In this document: positions 18,412-27,164 of the stretch, piece after piece | How the letters are laid out: each line of letters opens with the position of its first letter | How positions within the stretch are numbered: the first letter of the stretch is position 1 | Source of the DNA: Ruegeria halocynthiae | GTDB lineage: Bacteria > Pseudomonadota > Alphaproteobacteria > Rhodobacterales > Rhodobacteraceae | Direction: 5' to 3' | NCBI RefSeq assembly: GCF_900106805.1 | Contig: NZ_FNNP01000002.1 | Span: 248,001 to 312,000, forward strand | Length of the DNA: 64,000 nucleotides | Notes under the pieces: model-generated | Told to the model about the DNA's origin: nothing | Database searches by the model: none | Seen by the model: only the letters and a program-made list of their open reading frames with translations | Position numbers and translations under genes: made by a program

Positions 18412-19226
18412 CAGATCTCTCCTGCTTGCAGTTTGGTCAGGAAGGGACCGTAGCCCGCATCGCCCATCCAGAATTTCACCAGGTTATCGACACCCACCGA
18501 CGTCAGCGTAGCACCCGCCAGCGCGTCGATATAAAAGTCCGGTCCGGCGGCGGGCTGGGATTTGGCGACGGTGATTTGCAGATCGCCAGCCTCATCCCGC
18601 AGCTTTTTGCCGTTCCACAGCGCCTTCCAGCGCGGATTGTCCACCTCGGCGCCGAGACCAGGGGTTTCACCATGCTGATAGAATTGCAGGCCGAAGATAT
18701 CGTTGCCGTTGCTTTCCAGAGCGATAAAGCCATAGAGCGTTGACCACAGGCCATAGCCGTGCAGCGGCAGGACCACCTTATCCAACGCACCGGCCTCGTC
18801 CCGCAGCAGATAAATCACACGGTACTTGGATTTGCGACCAATGCCCGCCGGATCGTCGTCCAGCGCGACGCTCAGCTCGGGATTGCTGGCGGCGGCAATA
18901 TCGTCAAAACTGGCTGGGTCGAACTGGTCATCGACAAATTCGCCGGTTGCGAGATCCAGCACATGCGGCTCGAACGCGGCGAAGGCTTCGGTCACGTTGA
19001 TGCCGGGTTCATAGACACCCGCCACCTGTAGAACATTGACCTGCTTGTCCTTCAGCTTGTTCGCTTCCTGTACCGGTCGCAGGCTCACGGCGGCGGCTGA
19101 CACGATCATCGAAGCGACAAGGCAGATGGCGACAGCCACAAAGATGGTTTTGCCAACTGAATCCGGCGACGCCGCCAGAAACTTGGCAATCGCGCCCTTT
19201 GGTTCCGGGGATTGCGTATCAGACAT
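18411..19226 (-). CDS. nqrC: Na+-NQR subunit C
   Basis: 271 aa. A single N-terminal membrane helix ([20 protein letters not shown]) is followed by a periplasmic FMN-binding domain. The flavinylation site is [13 protein letters not shown], with the Thr after AGA the likely FMN acceptor. Many homologues have SGAT here, and this copy has Ala before the Gly. It depends on ApbE, encoded nearby. Its start overlaps the nqrB end by 8 bases. Confidence 0.95.
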   Translation of the reverse strand: MSDTQSPEPKGAIAKFLAASPDSVGKTIFVAVAICLVASMIVSAAAVSLRPVQEANKLKDKQVNVLQVAGVYEPGINVTEAFAAFEPHVLDLATGEFVDDQFDPASFDDIAAASNPELSVALDDDPAGIGRKSKYRVIYLLRDEAGALDKVVLPLHGYGLWSTLYGFIALESNGNDIFGLQFYQHGETPGLGAEVDNPRWKALWNGKKLRDEAGDLQITVAKSQPAAGPDFYIDALAGATLTSVGVDNLVKFWMGDAGYGPFLTKLQAGEI

Positions 19227-20427
19227 GGCGACGCGCCCTCCGTTTGATGTTTGCCTGCACGACGAAGTAATCGATCAGCGGGGCAAAGACGTTACCGAAT
19301 AGGATGGCCAGCATCATACCTTCCGGAAAGGCCGGGTTGAGCACCCGGATCAAAACAACCATGACCCCAATCAGCGCACCATAGAGATAGCGACCGACAT
19401 TGGTGTGACTGGCCGAAACCGGCTCGGTCACCATGAAGGCCAGGCCAAAAGCGTAACCGCCCAGCACCAGATGCCAGTACCACGGCATCGCGAACATCGG
19501 ATTGGTGTCGGACCCGATCAGGTTTAGCAGCCAAGCAAAGGCAATCGTTCCGGCCAGGCATCCTATGATCAGGCGATAATTGGCAATCTTGGTCATCAGC
19601 AGGAAGGCCAGGCCAATCATGCAGGCCAGCGTCGAGGTCTCGCCAAAGCTGCCCTGGATGGTGCCGTAGAATGCATTCCACCAGGTGATGCCATCTGCGG
19701 CCAGGGCCTGATATCCATCCGCCGCAGAAACCGCCAGCGCCGTTGCACCTGAGAAGCCATCGACGGGCGTCCAGACCGAGTCTCCCGACATCTGTGCAGG
19801 ATAGGCGAAATACAGGAACGCCCGGCCAACCAGCGCGGGGTTGAGGAAGTTCTTGCCGGTGCCGCCAAAGACTTCCTTGCCGATTACAACACCAAAGATG
19901 ATACCAAGCGCCACCTGCCACAACGGTGTGGTCGCGGGCATAATTAACGTATAAAGCATTGAAGTAACAAGAAAACCTTCGTTTACTTCATGTCCGCGCA
20001 CTGTTGCGAAGATGACTTCGAAGATACCGCCAGCGACCAGTGTCACGATGTAAATCGGCAGGAAATAGAGCATCCCGTGCATCACGTTGGCAATGATGCT
20101 GGTTGGGTCCAGCGAGATGCCGAACAGTTGCAACAGGGCGATCCGCCAGCCTGTGGCTGCGTCAGGACCCAGCGTCGCAATCGCCGAGTTCGCCTGATAG
20201 CCGGTGTTCCACATCCCCCAAAGAATACAGGGGATTGTCGCGATCACGACATAAGTCATGATCCGCTTCATATCCACATAGGATCGCGCATGGGGGGCGA
20301 CGGCTGTTACGGTTTTCGGAGTGTATATGAAGCTCTCGACCATCTCGTAGATGGGGAATAACTTCTCGTACTTGCCGCCTTTGGTAAAGTTCGGCTCAAT
20401 CCGGTCAAAGAAGCTGCGCAAACCCAT
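19219..20427 (-). CDS. nqrB: Na+-NQR subunit B
   Basis: 402 aa, about ten membrane helices. The FMN-attachment motif is GFSGATALAVS (Thr of SGAT), also served by ApbE. It is the main ion-translocating subunit and also holds riboflavin and quinone-near sites. The typical N-terminal stretch is FTKGGKYEKLFPIYEMVESF. It starts 5 bases after the nqrA stop. Confidence 0.96.
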   Translation of the reverse strand: MGLRSFFDRIEPNFTKGGKYEKLFPIYEMVESFIYTPKTVTAVAPHARSYVDMKRIMTYVVIATIPCILWGMWNTGYQANSAIATLGPDAATGWRIALLQLFGISLDPTSIIANVMHGMLYFLPIYIVTLVAGGIFEVIFATVRGHEVNEGFLVTSMLYTLIMPATTPLWQVALGIIFGVVIGKEVFGGTGKNFLNPALVGRAFLYFAYPAQMSGDSVWTPVDGFSGATALAVSAADGYQALAADGITWWNAFYGTIQGSFGETSTLACMIGLAFLLMTKIANYRLIIGCLAGTIAFAWLLNLIGSDTNPMFAMPWYWHLVLGGYAFGLAFMVTEPVSASHTNVGRYLYGALIGVMVVLIRVLNPAFPEGMMLAILFGNVFAPLIDYFVVQANIKRRARRHV

Positions 20428-20432
20428 TCAGC

Positions 20433-21776
20433 TCAGCCCTCCTTTTCAATCTTGCTGAGGCAGTCGCGCAGCGCCAGCCCATATTCATATTTCGCCGGGC
20501 AGGCAAAGCCCACAAGGCCCAGGTCTTCTTCGTCCAATTCCAGTGCACCCAGCGCCTGAGCGGTGTCGGTATCCATTACCAGCAGCGCGCGCAGCAACTG
20601 CGTGGGCAGGTAGTCCTGCGGCATCAATTCCTCGAACGTGCCTGTGGGTACCATGGCACGTCGTCCGCCGTTGAGGTTGGATGTGAGCGCATAGAGCTTC
20701 TTCGCAAAGGCCGAACCCAGAACCGGCTGAACCGCATACTTCGACGGCATCGGCCTGATCCAACCCATGGGAATCTGATCAGGATCTTCTCGGATGATGG
20801 TGATCTGCCGCGCAAAACGGCCCAGATAGGCATATGGTCCTTCGGCATGGCGCCCGGACAGGATCGACCCCGAGATAATCCGCGGTGTACCTTCGACATC
20901 TACTTCGTCACGGGTCAGGTCATCGGTTGAGGCACCCAGGACAGTACGGATCAGGCGCGGTTGTCGTGCAGCCGGGCCACTCAGAGCGATCACGACATTC
21001 GGGTCAAGATGTCCCGTTTGCAGTAAACGGCCAATGGCGATCACGTCCTGATATCCGATAGTCCAGACTTGTCTGTTTGCCGATATCGGTTCGAGAAAAT
21101 GAATGTGGGTTCCAGCCAGCCCCGACGGGTGCGGGCCCGAGAACGCCGCAGCCTCAACACCGGGCAACTCAGCACCGGGCACGCTGTCGCCGTCTTGGTG
21201 GCACAGGTAGGTCTTGCCCTCGGTCAGTTGCGATATGGCGGTCAAGCCCAAGGCGAAGACATCTGGCGCGTCTGCGATCACCACGGCCGCGTCGGCGGCC
21301 AATGGGTCACTGTCCATCGCGGTAACAAAAATTGACACCGGTTTTGACCCCGGTTCGGGCATCTTCGAATAAGGTCTTGTTCGGAAAGCTGTCCACAGCC
21401 CGGCCGCACAAAGTTTGGCGGTGATACCTTCGGCGGTCTCACCATCACCAACATCCGAGAAATCGATGCCCGTATCATTGGCATCAGAGACCTCGATCAC
21501 GACGCTTTGCAATAAACGGCGAGCGCCACGGTTGATTGCAACGATTTTCCCGCTCAACGGTGCGACCATCATCGCATCGGGCGCATCCTTGTGGCAGAAC
21601 AACGGTGTGCCGCGCTGAACCTCGTCGCCTTCCTGCACCAACATGCGGGGTTTAAGGCCAAGGTAATCATTCCCCAAAACGCCAACGTTTGAAAACGCAG
21701 GCCCCGGTTGGATGTTCTGTTCAGGAGCACCGTCGACCGGCAAATCCAACCCTTTTTTTAGTTTGAAAGTTTGCAT
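20433..21776 (-). CDS. nqrA: Na+-NQR subunit A
   Basis: About 447 aa from ATG 21776 (MQTFKLKKGLDLPVDG), the family's usual start. A longer frame begins at 21794. It is the cytosolic subunit with a lipoyl/biotinyl-like fold (KPRMLVQEGDEVQRGTPLF) and a Rossmann-like central part. It is involved in quinone access. It is first in the operon. The roughly 300 bases upstream, to the divergent methyltransferase gene, must hold both promoters. I see no clear operator there. Confidence 0.95.
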   Translation of the reverse strand: MQTFKLKKGLDLPVDGAPEQNIQPGPAFSNVGVLGNDYLGLKPRMLVQEGDEVQRGTPLFCHKDAPDAMMVAPLSGKIVAINRGARRLLQSVVIEVSDANDTGIDFSDVGDGETAEGITAKLCAAGLWTAFRTRPYSKMPEPGSKPVSIFVTAMDSDPLAADAAVVIADAPDVFALGLTAISQLTEGKTYLCHQDGDSVPGAELPGVEAAAFSGPHPSGLAGTHIHFLEPISANRQVWTIGYQDVIAIGRLLQTGHLDPNVVIALSGPAARQPRLIRTVLGASTDDLTRDEVDVEGTPRIISGSILSGRHAEGPYAYLGRFARQITIIREDPDQIPMGWIRPMPSKYAVQPVLGSAFAKKLYALTSNLNGGRRAMVPTGTFEELMPQDYLPTQLLRALLVMDTDTAQALGALELDEEDLGLVGFACPAKYEYGLALRDCLSKIEKEG

Positions 21777-22075
21777 GTTGCTACGTTCTTCCAAGCCTCT
21801 GTCCTGCGCCTGCTGCTTGCCACCTTACATTGGTGTCAAGAAATAACACGAGTTTTCCGATCAGCCCGGTTGCAAAAGCGCCATAAACCGACGGGAATCC
21901 GCAAGCGTAATTCCGATCAGGGCTCCTTTACGCGGGGATGAGGTCAAACGCAAACCTGTTACTGCTCAATCCTTAGCGAGATTCTCACATTCTCATGATT
22001 CTACTAACTTTCGAAGCGTTTTTGCCGCTCAATTTGTATGTCGCGCCCGTCGCGCATCCGGTGTAAGCAGCCAGA

Positions 22076-23191
22076 ATGGATGACCGCGATGACTTTGAAA
22101 TATTTCTGATTGCCACCCCCGGCCTCGAAGCGCCTTTATGTGCTGAGGCGAAGGACCGCGAATTTATGGGCGCGCGAACGGTTGCGGGCGGTGTCCAATG
22201 CAGTGGTGGTTGGTCCGAAGTGTGGCGTGCCAATCTAGAGCTGCGCGGCGCGAACAAGGTTCTGGTTCGATTGGGCAGTTTTCCCGCCGTCCATCTCGCT
22301 CAGTTGGATAAACGGGCACGTAAATTCCCCTGGGCCGACTATCTAAGAGCCGATATTCCGATAAAAATCGAAGCAACCAGCCGCAAATCACGCATCTATC
22401 ACGCAGGTGCCGCGCGGCAGCGGATCGAACGCGCCATATCAGAAACGCTAGGCGCCCCAATTTCACCGGACAGCAATTTGCGCGTATTGCTTCGAATCGA
22501 AAAAGACATTTGTACGCTCTCGATAGACAGTTCCGGCGAGCCTTTGCATAAACGCGGCCACAAGCCCGCCGTCGCCAAGGCCCCGATGCGCGAGACGATG
22601 GCCGCCATGTTCTTGCGTGAGTGCGGCTTTGATGGCTCCGAGCCTGTTCTTGACCCAATGTGCGGTTCCGGCACGTTCGTCATCGAAGCAGCGGAGATCG
22701 CCCTTGACCTGCTCCCCGGGCGATCGCGCCGCTTCGCGTTTGAAGACATTGTGGGGTTTGATAATGATCTTTGGCAGACAATGCGCAACCGGGTGCACCC
22801 GCGTGAGACGGCACAAAGCTTCTATGGCTCCGACCGCAATGAAGGAGCCATCAAGGCCTCAGCCTCGAATGCTGAGCACGCCAATGTCTATCAGATCACG
22901 CGGTTTCAACACCGCTCAATCAGTGACATCAAACCGCCCGAAGGACCAACGGGTCTGGTCATTGTGAATCCACCCTACGGTGCCCGTATCGGTGATGAAA
23001 AGCGCTTGCGGTCGCTTTATGGCAGCCTGGGAAAGGTACTGGCCAACCGGTTCAAGGGGTGGCGCGTCGGGATAATAACGACCACGCCCGGACTGGCCCG
23101 CGCGACACGATTACCTTTGCTTGCACCCGGCCCAATTGTCGATCATGGCGGGACAAAAATCCGGCTGTATCGGACAGATCCCTTGCAGTGA
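22076..23191 (+). CDS. RlmL-type 23S rRNA (or other RNA) guanine-N2 methyltransferase with THUMP domain
   Basis: 371 aa, starting at ATG 22076. The N-terminal ferredoxin-like/THUMP part is about 5-155 (FLIATPGLEAPLCAEAKD; VRLGSFPAVHLAQLDK). The C-terminal SAM methyltransferase part has motif I in VLDPMCGSGTFVIEAAEIA and motif IV VNPPYGARIGDE. NPPYG is the base-N methylation signature. This matches the YpsC/RlmL-N/Trm14 group that methylates G in rRNA or tRNA. It lacks the RlmK-like second domain. It is divergent from nqrA and followed by tRNA-Pro. Confidence 0.88.
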   Translation: MDDRDDFEIFLIATPGLEAPLCAEAKDREFMGARTVAGGVQCSGGWSEVWRANLELRGANKVLVRLGSFPAVHLAQLDKRARKFPWADYLRADIPIKIEATSRKSRIYHAGAARQRIERAISETLGAPISPDSNLRVLLRIEKDICTLSIDSSGEPLHKRGHKPAVAKAPMRETMAAMFLRECGFDGSEPVLDPMCGSGTFVIEAAEIALDLLPGRSRRFAFEDIVGFDNDLWQTMRNRVHPRETAQSFYGSDRNEGAIKASASNAEHANVYQITRFQHRSISDIKPPEGPTGLVIVNPPYGARIGDEKRLRSLYGSLGKVLANRFKGWRVGIITTTPGLARATRLPLLAPGPIVDHGGTKIRLYRTDPLQ

Positions 23192-23318
23192 AACAGAGCT
23201 GATGCCTTGACCGTGCCATCGCGCATCATAGGTGTCTTGAGTATAGTGCTTAACACGTTGCCGGGCTCAAAATCCCTCTTGCACATCAAGATATCGAAGT
23301 ATAATCACCCGCCACGGT

Positions 23319-23395
23319 CGGAGTGTAGCTCAGCCTGGTAGAGCACTGTCTTCGGGAGGCAGGGGTCGGAGGTTCGAATCCTCTCACTCCGACCA
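23319..23395 (+). tRNA. tRNA-Pro (anticodon CGG)
   Basis: 77 bases with a complete cloverleaf: acceptor CGGAGTG pairing with CACTCCG, D arm GCTC...GAGC, anticodon stem CTGTC/GGCAG with loop TTCGGGA (anticodon CGG), T arm with GGTTCGAATCC, and an encoded CCA end. Mobilisation-gene remnants begin about 200 bases downstream, so it may mark an integration boundary. I did not find a repeat of its 3' end by eye. Confidence 0.95.
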
Positions 23396-23627
23396 ATAAA
23401 ATCAATCAGTTAAATACAAATGAACTGCGCCGTTGCCGCAGCATACCCGGATTTTGTCCGGATTATTCTGTTTTCAGGGTCTGGTTTCCGCAGAAAAGTG
23501 AAAGAAAAACCGCTGAGGGGGCGGCCACCCACCTCAACGGCAATGCAAATTTATCTGCTCGAACAGATTACCAAATTGAAAGCCTGACCGCAATCGCGGG
23601 AGGCGCATATGTCTAAGCTCAATCGCT

Positions 23628-23888
23628 TTGAATGGCTCAAGAGTGTCTGCCGCGACCCTCTTGCGCGAAGCCTTGGGTCTGACGGAAGCACGTCGTCGCA
23701 AGCCTGCGCCTCGCGTCGACCCCGCTCTGGTCCTGGCACTAGGGCGCATTGGCGGTAACCTCAACCAGGTTGCGCGGGTTGTGAATCGGGCGCTTCTGAT
23801 TGGTCGGGTTGACATGGATACGCTGGCCGTCGCCCTACAACTGGTTGTGATTGAACGCCAGCTTACCAAGATCATTGATGAGGCATGA
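23628..23888 (+). pseudogene. MobC-like relaxosome protein remnant
   Basis: 86 aa from a TTG. The C-terminal part fits the MobC family: ALGRIGGNLNQVARVVNRA followed by the helical end LVVIERQLTKIIDEA. The N-terminal DNA-binding portion expected upstream is absent or out of frame (a stop lies in frame at 23577), so the gene is probably truncated. Its stop overlaps the relaxase start by 4 bases, the normal mobC-mobA arrangement. Confidence 0.6.
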
Positions 23889-24331
23889 CAATGCTGATCA
23901 AGTTCTTTCCCAATGGCAAAGGCGCGGGTGCTGGTCCAGTTGGCTATCTCGTCACGCGTGAGGTCTTGGCCTATGACTCCAATCGCGATCTAATCCGCGA
24001 TGCTGATGGCCAGCCCATGACGGTCATACGCGATCCTTTGCCTGAAGTGCTGCGCGGCGATCCCGCCCGCACCGAGGCCCTGATCGACGCCAGTCGCAAT
24101 CAGTGGACCTACCGCGCGGGCGTCATCAGCTTTGCCAGCGAGGACGCACCCACCGAAGCCCAGCAGGTCGAAGTCATGAACGCCTTCGAGGCACTGGGAT
24201 TCGCTGGTATGGACAGTGAGCAATTCGACTTGCTCTGGGTCCGGCACAGCCACGAAGACCGAGTTGAGCCGATTGGTTTCCTGCATCAGAGTGGAACCTC
24301 CATGCCGCCGTACTTCGATTTGTATTTGTAG
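23885..24331 (+). pseudogene. Relaxase (MobA/VirD2-like) N-terminal fragment
   Basis: About 135 residues look like the N-terminus of a Rhodobacteraceae plasmid relaxase: LIKFFPNGKGAGAGPVGYL, then LIDASRNQWTYRAGVISFA and LLWVRHSHEDRVE, where RHSHEDR would be part of the metal-binding His motif. After about base 24287 the frame runs into an IS3-family fragment and ends at 24331. The rest of the relaxase, including most of its catalytic and accessory domains, is missing. Together with mobC this is the relic of a mobilisable plasmid or integrative element. Confidence 0.75.
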
Positions 24332-24512
24332 AACGTGCCCTGGCTGAGACCGTGCTTGCGGCACACCTCCGCCGTCGGCATTCCGGCTTCCTGCTCTTTG
24401 ATCATTCCGATGATTTGGGCTTCCGTGAAACGGCTCTTTCGCATTCGTTTGCTCCTTCAAAAGGTTAAGCAAACTCTACATTAATGTGAGGGAAGTTTCG
24501 GGGGGCAGGTCA
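24286..24512 (-). mobile_element. IS3-family element, left-end fragment with 5' part of orfA
   Basis: On the minus strand an ATG at 24444 starts a 52-residue piece of IS3 Orf[21 protein letters not shown], then [20 protein letters not shown], and it stops at 24286. An AAGGAG ribosome site lies just before the start. The likely terminal inverted repeat lies near 24512 (minus strand begins TGACCTGCCCCCC). Everything after the GGMEV codons, including orfB, is missing here. The element interrupts the relaxase gene. Confidence 0.8.
24299..24357 (+). repeat. Left copy of an imperfect 59-bp direct repeat (IS3 orfA internal)
   Basis: Bases 24299-24357 align without gaps to 40080-40138 in the same orientation with 48 of 59 matches by eye. 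Both encode the KYGGMEV region of IS3 OrfA on the minus strand. The two copies bracket about 15.7 kb. Confidence 0.75.
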
Positions 24513-24691
24513 AGACCGATGGCCCTCGATCGCCGTGCCACAGGCTACTTAGCAGGAAGGCCACCAAGCAGACCTTCGCTGCATAACCTTGGTATATTGC
24601 GAGCTGACTCATGCATGATAATTGACAGTATTGAAAACTAAAATTTACGAAAACTGCACAGTGCCAAACTTGATCCTTCCGGCAAGCAGAG

Positions 24692-24713
24692 GTTATTCGA
24701 TGGTGCGAATAAC
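24692..24713. promoter_or_regulatory. Inverted repeat upstream of the MBL gene
   Basis: Perfect 8-base arms GTTATTCG and CGAATAAC with a 6-base spacer, 70 bases before the ATG at 24784. A TTGACA box lies upstream at 24622-24627 with only a weak -10 match. It may be an operator or an mRNA hairpin. Confidence 0.35.
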
Positions 24714-24783
24714 TGCGGCAATCCGATGAGATCATGCTAGCGCCTCTCGTCTAATTGCCATTGAAGAAATTTTTGAGGCCCAA

Positions 24784-26418
24784 ATGAATAATATTCACTC
24801 CGAAGAACCTTTGGACGGCAAGCATTGGGAGTGGAGGCAGGCATGCCAATGTGCCGAGGTCAGAGTTTGCTCAGACATTGCGCGAAATTACGGCCTCAGC
24901 TTGATAGCCGAAGGCCTCTTCCGCAGTATCGAAGAGGATATCTCCGACGACGTTCTAGAACACGCGTTGGAACATATAAAACAATCATTCAATACGGAGG
25001 CAATACACAAGGAGTGTCAGGACTTTCTGGAGAAAGAAAGGAAGGACGCTGAACATCTCTCCGCTCGTACAGCACGCTTACCTTCTAGTCATTCTCGAGC
25101 ATGGAAGCGTGATGATACAAGGCATGTCTTAGGACATCACCGTTACCAACTACCTGTCGGTCAGGGTGGCTTCCACGTCGGCACTCTTCGGAACCTTGGA
25201 CTCGATGAGGCTGTCTGGCGGTCGTCGCTTGGAGATGATGCGATACCTTTGGCAGACTTTATGTACGTCTATGACTGTGGCGCGATCCCGATCGCAGGTG
25301 CAGTTAAAGCTGTGCGATCAATCGTATGTCGGCGGGTATCGCGTCGGCTCGACATGCTTTTTGTGTCGCACTTCGATCGAGATCATATCTGCGGCATACC
25401 TCACCTTTTGCACCCAAAAAAAGGGCTTCAGGTCGATACTATCGTGATGCCCTACTTAGATGATATTGAGCGAATTATTGCATTCGGAAGAAGCGCCGCT
25501 ACAAGCGCCGAGCCTCGTGCGGAACGTTTCTATAGAGATATAGTTGTTGATCCAATTGGAACAATGACCCAATTCGCTCCGCGGCAGATCGTGATGGTCG
25601 CTTCAGGAGAAGAGGGCGATACTGACCCGGGCTTTTTCGAATTGCCGCCGACGGAACCTCCTCGTTCCGACCCCGACGGGCCGCCGTGGAAGATTAATGG
25701 GGCTGGGAGCCCAAGAAGTGGGGTGCCTTCTGCCCGCCGGACGCCAGAGGGTGCCATCGTCGTCCAGAAAGTTGAATTCAACATTGCCGACGGGATCGAA
25801 GGCGGATGGCTGTTAAAGCCACATGTGAAAAAGGCACCTCTGCAAGACCGAGAAGCCTTCTGCGCTGCTGTTGAAGTGATGCTGAAATGGCCGAGGGGTA
25901 GCTTCCGTAAAAAAGCGCAAAGTAAGGAAGTGCGTCGGTTATTGGTAACGAAGCACCGGACCACCCTGTCTCGAGCTTATGCCTGGGCTTTCGGCGAAAA
26001 GAACGAAACTTCAATGTCCTTATACTCTGGCCCAACAAAGCCTGAGGAGGCCGGTGCCGTAGTATATAAATCCAAAGAACGCGATTGTGCCCGCGTTGGT
26101 TGGTTGGGAACCGGGGATGCTTGCTTACTCGATCCCCAAACGGTGCGGAAATACCAAGATCACTATAGTGAAGAGTTAGACTGGGTCACCACCTTCATGC
26201 TTCCTCATCACGGTTCCGCGCACAATTTTGATCCTGATCTGCCAGTAGTTGACGCAGAGCTCTGGGTAGCAGCGGCCCAACCGAAAAACTCAACCTGGAA
26301 GCATCCGGCACCGGGTATTGTAAAGGCGATCAAAGCAAGCGGCGCTAAATTCCGTAAGGTGGATTCCTCGCCTAATTCTCTTTTAGTGGAACGAATGGTT
26401 GTTTTCTGGCCTGGTTGA
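24784..26418 (+). CDS. Metallo-beta-lactamase-fold protein of unknown function
   Basis: 544 aa, starting at ATG 24784 with GAGG 5 bases upstream. About 120 N-terminal residues are helical, without a known domain. Then GQGGFHVGTL and YVYDCGA introduce an MBL fold with metal motif SHFDRDHICGI (HxxxDH). A long, little-conserved insert follows. Late motifs WLGTGDACLL and MLPHHGSAHNF resemble the ComEC-type MBL end (aspartate and histidine ligands). There is no signal peptide or membrane helix. MBL proteins hydrolyse phosphoesters, nucleic acids or lactams. The substrate here is unknown. It heads a cassette with a HEPN-like and another unknown gene inside a mobile-element-flanked island, a setting typical of defence genes, which is an inference only. 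Confidence 0.75.
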   Translation: MNNIHSEEPLDGKHWEWRQACQCAEVRVCSDIARNYGLSLIAEGLFRSIEEDISDDVLEHALEHIKQSFNTEAIHKECQDFLEKERKDAEHLSARTARLPSSHSRAWKRDDTRHVLGHHRYQLPVGQGGFHVGTLRNLGLDEAVWRSSLGDDAIPLADFMYVYDCGAIPIAGAVKAVRSIVCRRVSRRLDMLFVSHFDRDHICGIPHLLHPKKGLQVDTIVMPYLDDIERIIAFGRSAATSAEPRAERFYRDIVVDPIGTMTQFAPRQIVMVASGEEGDTDPGFFELPPTEPPRSDPDGPPWKINGAGSPRSGVPSARRTPEGAIVVQKVEFNIADGIEGGWLLKPHVKKAPLQDREAFCAAVEVMLKWPRGSFRKKAQSKEVRRLLVTKHRTTLSRAYAWAFGEKNETSMSLYSGPTKPEEAGAVVYKSKERDCARVGWLGTGDACLLDPQTVRKYQDHYSEELDWVTTFMLPHHGSAHNFDPDLPVVDAELWVAAAQPKNSTWKHPAPGIVKAIKASGAKFRKVDSSPNSLLVERMVVFWPG

Positions 26419-26447
26419 AATGGCCTAATTGCCAGAATAACGAGAGA

Positions 26448-26603
26448 ATGGCTACTTTGATGGATCCCGGCGCAGCATCGGCAAGTCTTGGTCAATGGCA
26501 GGAATGGGCCGAGCACATCGCGGGCAGTTTAATAGGCGAAACGAGGAAAGAATTTCTGGGTTTGGGCGAGCTGACGCAAAGGCCCGGTGCAGATCAAAGA
26601 TGA
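26448..26603 (+). CDS. Possible small protein between MBL and HEPN genes
   Basis: 51 codons from ATG 26448 (MATLMDPGAASASLGQW), with only a weak GAGAG before it, 29 bases after the MBL stop. The middle is amphipathic (WAEHIAGSLIGETRKEFLGL). No family is recognised. It may be a chance frame, but its position in the cassette and amino-acid make-up are protein-like. Confidence 0.35.
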   Translation: MATLMDPGAASASLGQWQEWAEHIAGSLIGETRKEFLGLGELTQRPGADQR

Positions 26604-26657
26604 AGCGCGCATAAATCAGGACTTCTGAACAATTTTTGACGTGGTATGGAGGCTATG

Positions 26658-27125
26658 ATGAGACTTGAGGATATCGCTCCGGACGTGCGCAGCCGAGCAT
26701 TCGAATTCTTCTATTGGTTTTCGAGGTTTGAGTTCGCTCTCAAAGTGAATATGTTCTTGAAGAACTCGAGCCCAGGCTCACGCGCTGAACCTGGATGGGA
26801 CCAGTTCATCGAGGCGCACGAAGCAGACTATGACCTATCCGCCGCGGGCTCTCATCTGGTTGACGAGGCCCCACAGCGTCAGATTGTTGGGCTACACGAG
26901 CTTGAGTTCGTTCCAGTCGGCTTTGACGATCAGCCATCTGAACTAGCGAGAGTTGTGCGGCTCCTCAAGACGGTTCGAAATAATCTCTTCCACGGAGGCA
27001 AGCACGGTGTCGAAAGCTGGGATGATCCAGAACGTACACTGCTTCTTATGAGCCTGTGTATCCGAATTCTCGACGAACTAGCTGAGCTCGCTGGGATAGA
27101 CGCAGACTACAAGCGCTACTACTGA
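26658..27125 (+). CDS. HEPN-domain-like protein with R-x4-H motif
   Basis: About 155 aa from ATG 26658, placed 5 bases after GGAGG. An ATG at 26646 is in frame but too far upstream of it. The protein is all-helical in character. Near residues 113-124 it has KTVRNNLFHGGKHG, the R-x4-H signature of HEPN ribonucleases (Apea-like and RNase toxin groups), preceded by FYWFSRFEFALKVN, the usual first HEPN helix. HEPN proteins commonly cut RNA in toxin-antitoxin, abortive-infection and CRISPR settings. Others are inactive scaffolds. It lies 39 bases before the next gene, so co-transcription is likely. Confidence 0.65.
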   Translation: MRLEDIAPDVRSRAFEFFYWFSRFEFALKVNMFLKNSSPGSRAEPGWDQFIEAHEADYDLSAAGSHLVDEAPQRQIVGLHELEFVPVGFDDQPSELARVVRLLKTVRNNLFHGGKHGVESWDDPERTLLLMSLCIRILDELAELAGIDADYKRYY

Positions 27126-27164
27126 CCGAAGGCGTCGGGCCTGAGGCACACAAGGAGCTTGAAT

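Noticed and set aside
24622-24650. Sigma70 promoter with TTGACA before the MBL gene
   Set aside because: The -10 place at 17-base spacing reads TTACGA, a poor match. Noted only as a weak possibility.
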